64,000 bases of DNA, taken from Symsagittifera roscoffensis. Taxonomy: Eukaryota > Xenacoelomorpha > Acoela > Convolutidae. Shown piece by piece: positions 63,480-64,000 of this stretch (the stretch's first letter is position 1; each line of letters begins with the position of its first letter). The stretch is taken from positions 45,675,448 through 45,739,447 of the forward strand of contig NC_087069.1 in the NCBI RefSeq assembly GCF_963678635.1, written 5' to 3'. The notes under the pieces were generated by a model. It searched no databases and had not been told where the DNA came from. It saw nothing but the letters and a program-made list of their open reading frames with translations. The position numbers and the translations under genes are program-made.

Positions 63480-63735
63480 TCTGGAATTCTGATTGGTTAA
63501 AATTTACTGTTTATTTCTAGAATTTAGAAGATTGAGGAAAATGTAGATGTTAATGTGTAATGACTTTTTATAAAATTCAAGGATTTAATCTGAAGATTCT
63601 AAAAATTAGAAGATTCTAGATTTTAATGAATAATGACGTCAATTTCTCTGGTGGAAATATTCCACAACTTTTACTGTTCTATAAAAATTAAAGTGTAATG
63701 ACGTCATTTTCTCAGATGGAATTACTTTTTTATTA
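63480..63735. repeat. Degenerate repeats with CRE-like palindrome
   Basis: TGTAATGAC-type units near 63557, 63633 and 63693; the last two read AATGACGTCA, a palindromic TGACGTCA (CRE-like) core. Followed by a CTCAGATGG/CTCTGGTGG block. Possibly a repeated regulatory element; no gene to the right in the window. Confidence 0.4.
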
Positions 63736-64000
63736 CCTAAATAATTCAAAAGACACCTTCCTAGCTCTGTAGAGGAATCATGTCAGACCCTCTGAATGGC
63801 TTTTTCAAATAGTTTTTCTTAAGATAATTGAATATTTGTTACAAGAATTTTGTCAAAAATAATTTTTTCTAGCCTGAACAGTTTTTAACATATAAATATA
63901 AAAAAATTTTTTTACGTATACCTATCTTAGAAATTATTTCGGTAAAATGCACGTTTTTTCTTTGTATTTTCAAAAACTATGTTGAATTTTTTTTCATTTT
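63736..64000. other. AT-rich right edge
   Basis: Nothing recognised. Confidence 0.4.

Overview
The window is eukaryotic and very probably from an invertebrate animal, most likely an aquatic one. It is AT-rich, its genes are split by introns with standard splice signals, and most of it is transposable elements and tandem repeats. A GalEa-like Ty1/copia element, a clade described from aquatic animals, a Penelope-like element, several CR1/L2/Jockey-type LINEs and tRNA-derived SINEs all fit. I cannot name the species. No bacterial-type operon, rRNA, CRISPR array or intact tRNA gene was found.

Two host genes are recognised, head to tail on the + strand. The first (exons at 13364-13547, 15950-16035 and 22797-23174) resembles LENG1 (leukocyte receptor cluster member 1), a small charged protein with a conserved N-terminal MNILPxKSWHVR signature. 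The second is a ten-exon STAMBP/AMSH gene (27082-48756), a JAMM-type K63-specific deubiquitinase. All splice phases agree, giving a 387-residue product with every JAMM and second-zinc-site ligand in place. One intron (45357-48243) uses a GC donor.

Layout: 1-1601 is a LINE running off the left edge. About 2.8-10.05 kb is a 168-bp satellite with five- and six-monomer higher-order repeats and Helitron-like 3' ends. 10.06-13.0 kb is a Penelope-like element with pseudo-LTRs that carry hammerhead-like ribozyme cores and a PHD-like insert in its reverse transcriptase. 13.3-23.2 kb is the LENG1-like gene, its introns filled with three LINEs and a SINE. 27-48.8 kb is STAMBP; its fourth intron holds a Ty3/gypsy element (29825-41205, target duplication AGTCG) that was later split by a copia element (34275-39131, identical 92-bp LTRs, duplication TTTGA). 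In both LTR elements the gag start codon is formed at the LTR/primer-binding-site junction.

From 49.9 kb rightwards there are 1.43-kb tandem units, minisatellites and a 315-bp tandem repeat. Then 59.2-63.2 kb holds a cluster of small, apparently intronless genes. Three of them, on the - strand, share a weak PC4-like (ssDNA-binding coactivator) pattern, one is a small zinc-finger protein, and one + strand gene is unrecognised. This cluster, with TATA, TCAGT and CCAAT-type promoter signals, is the best candidate for something undescribed: a lineage-specific gene family, or an endogenous viral or large-transposon fragment.
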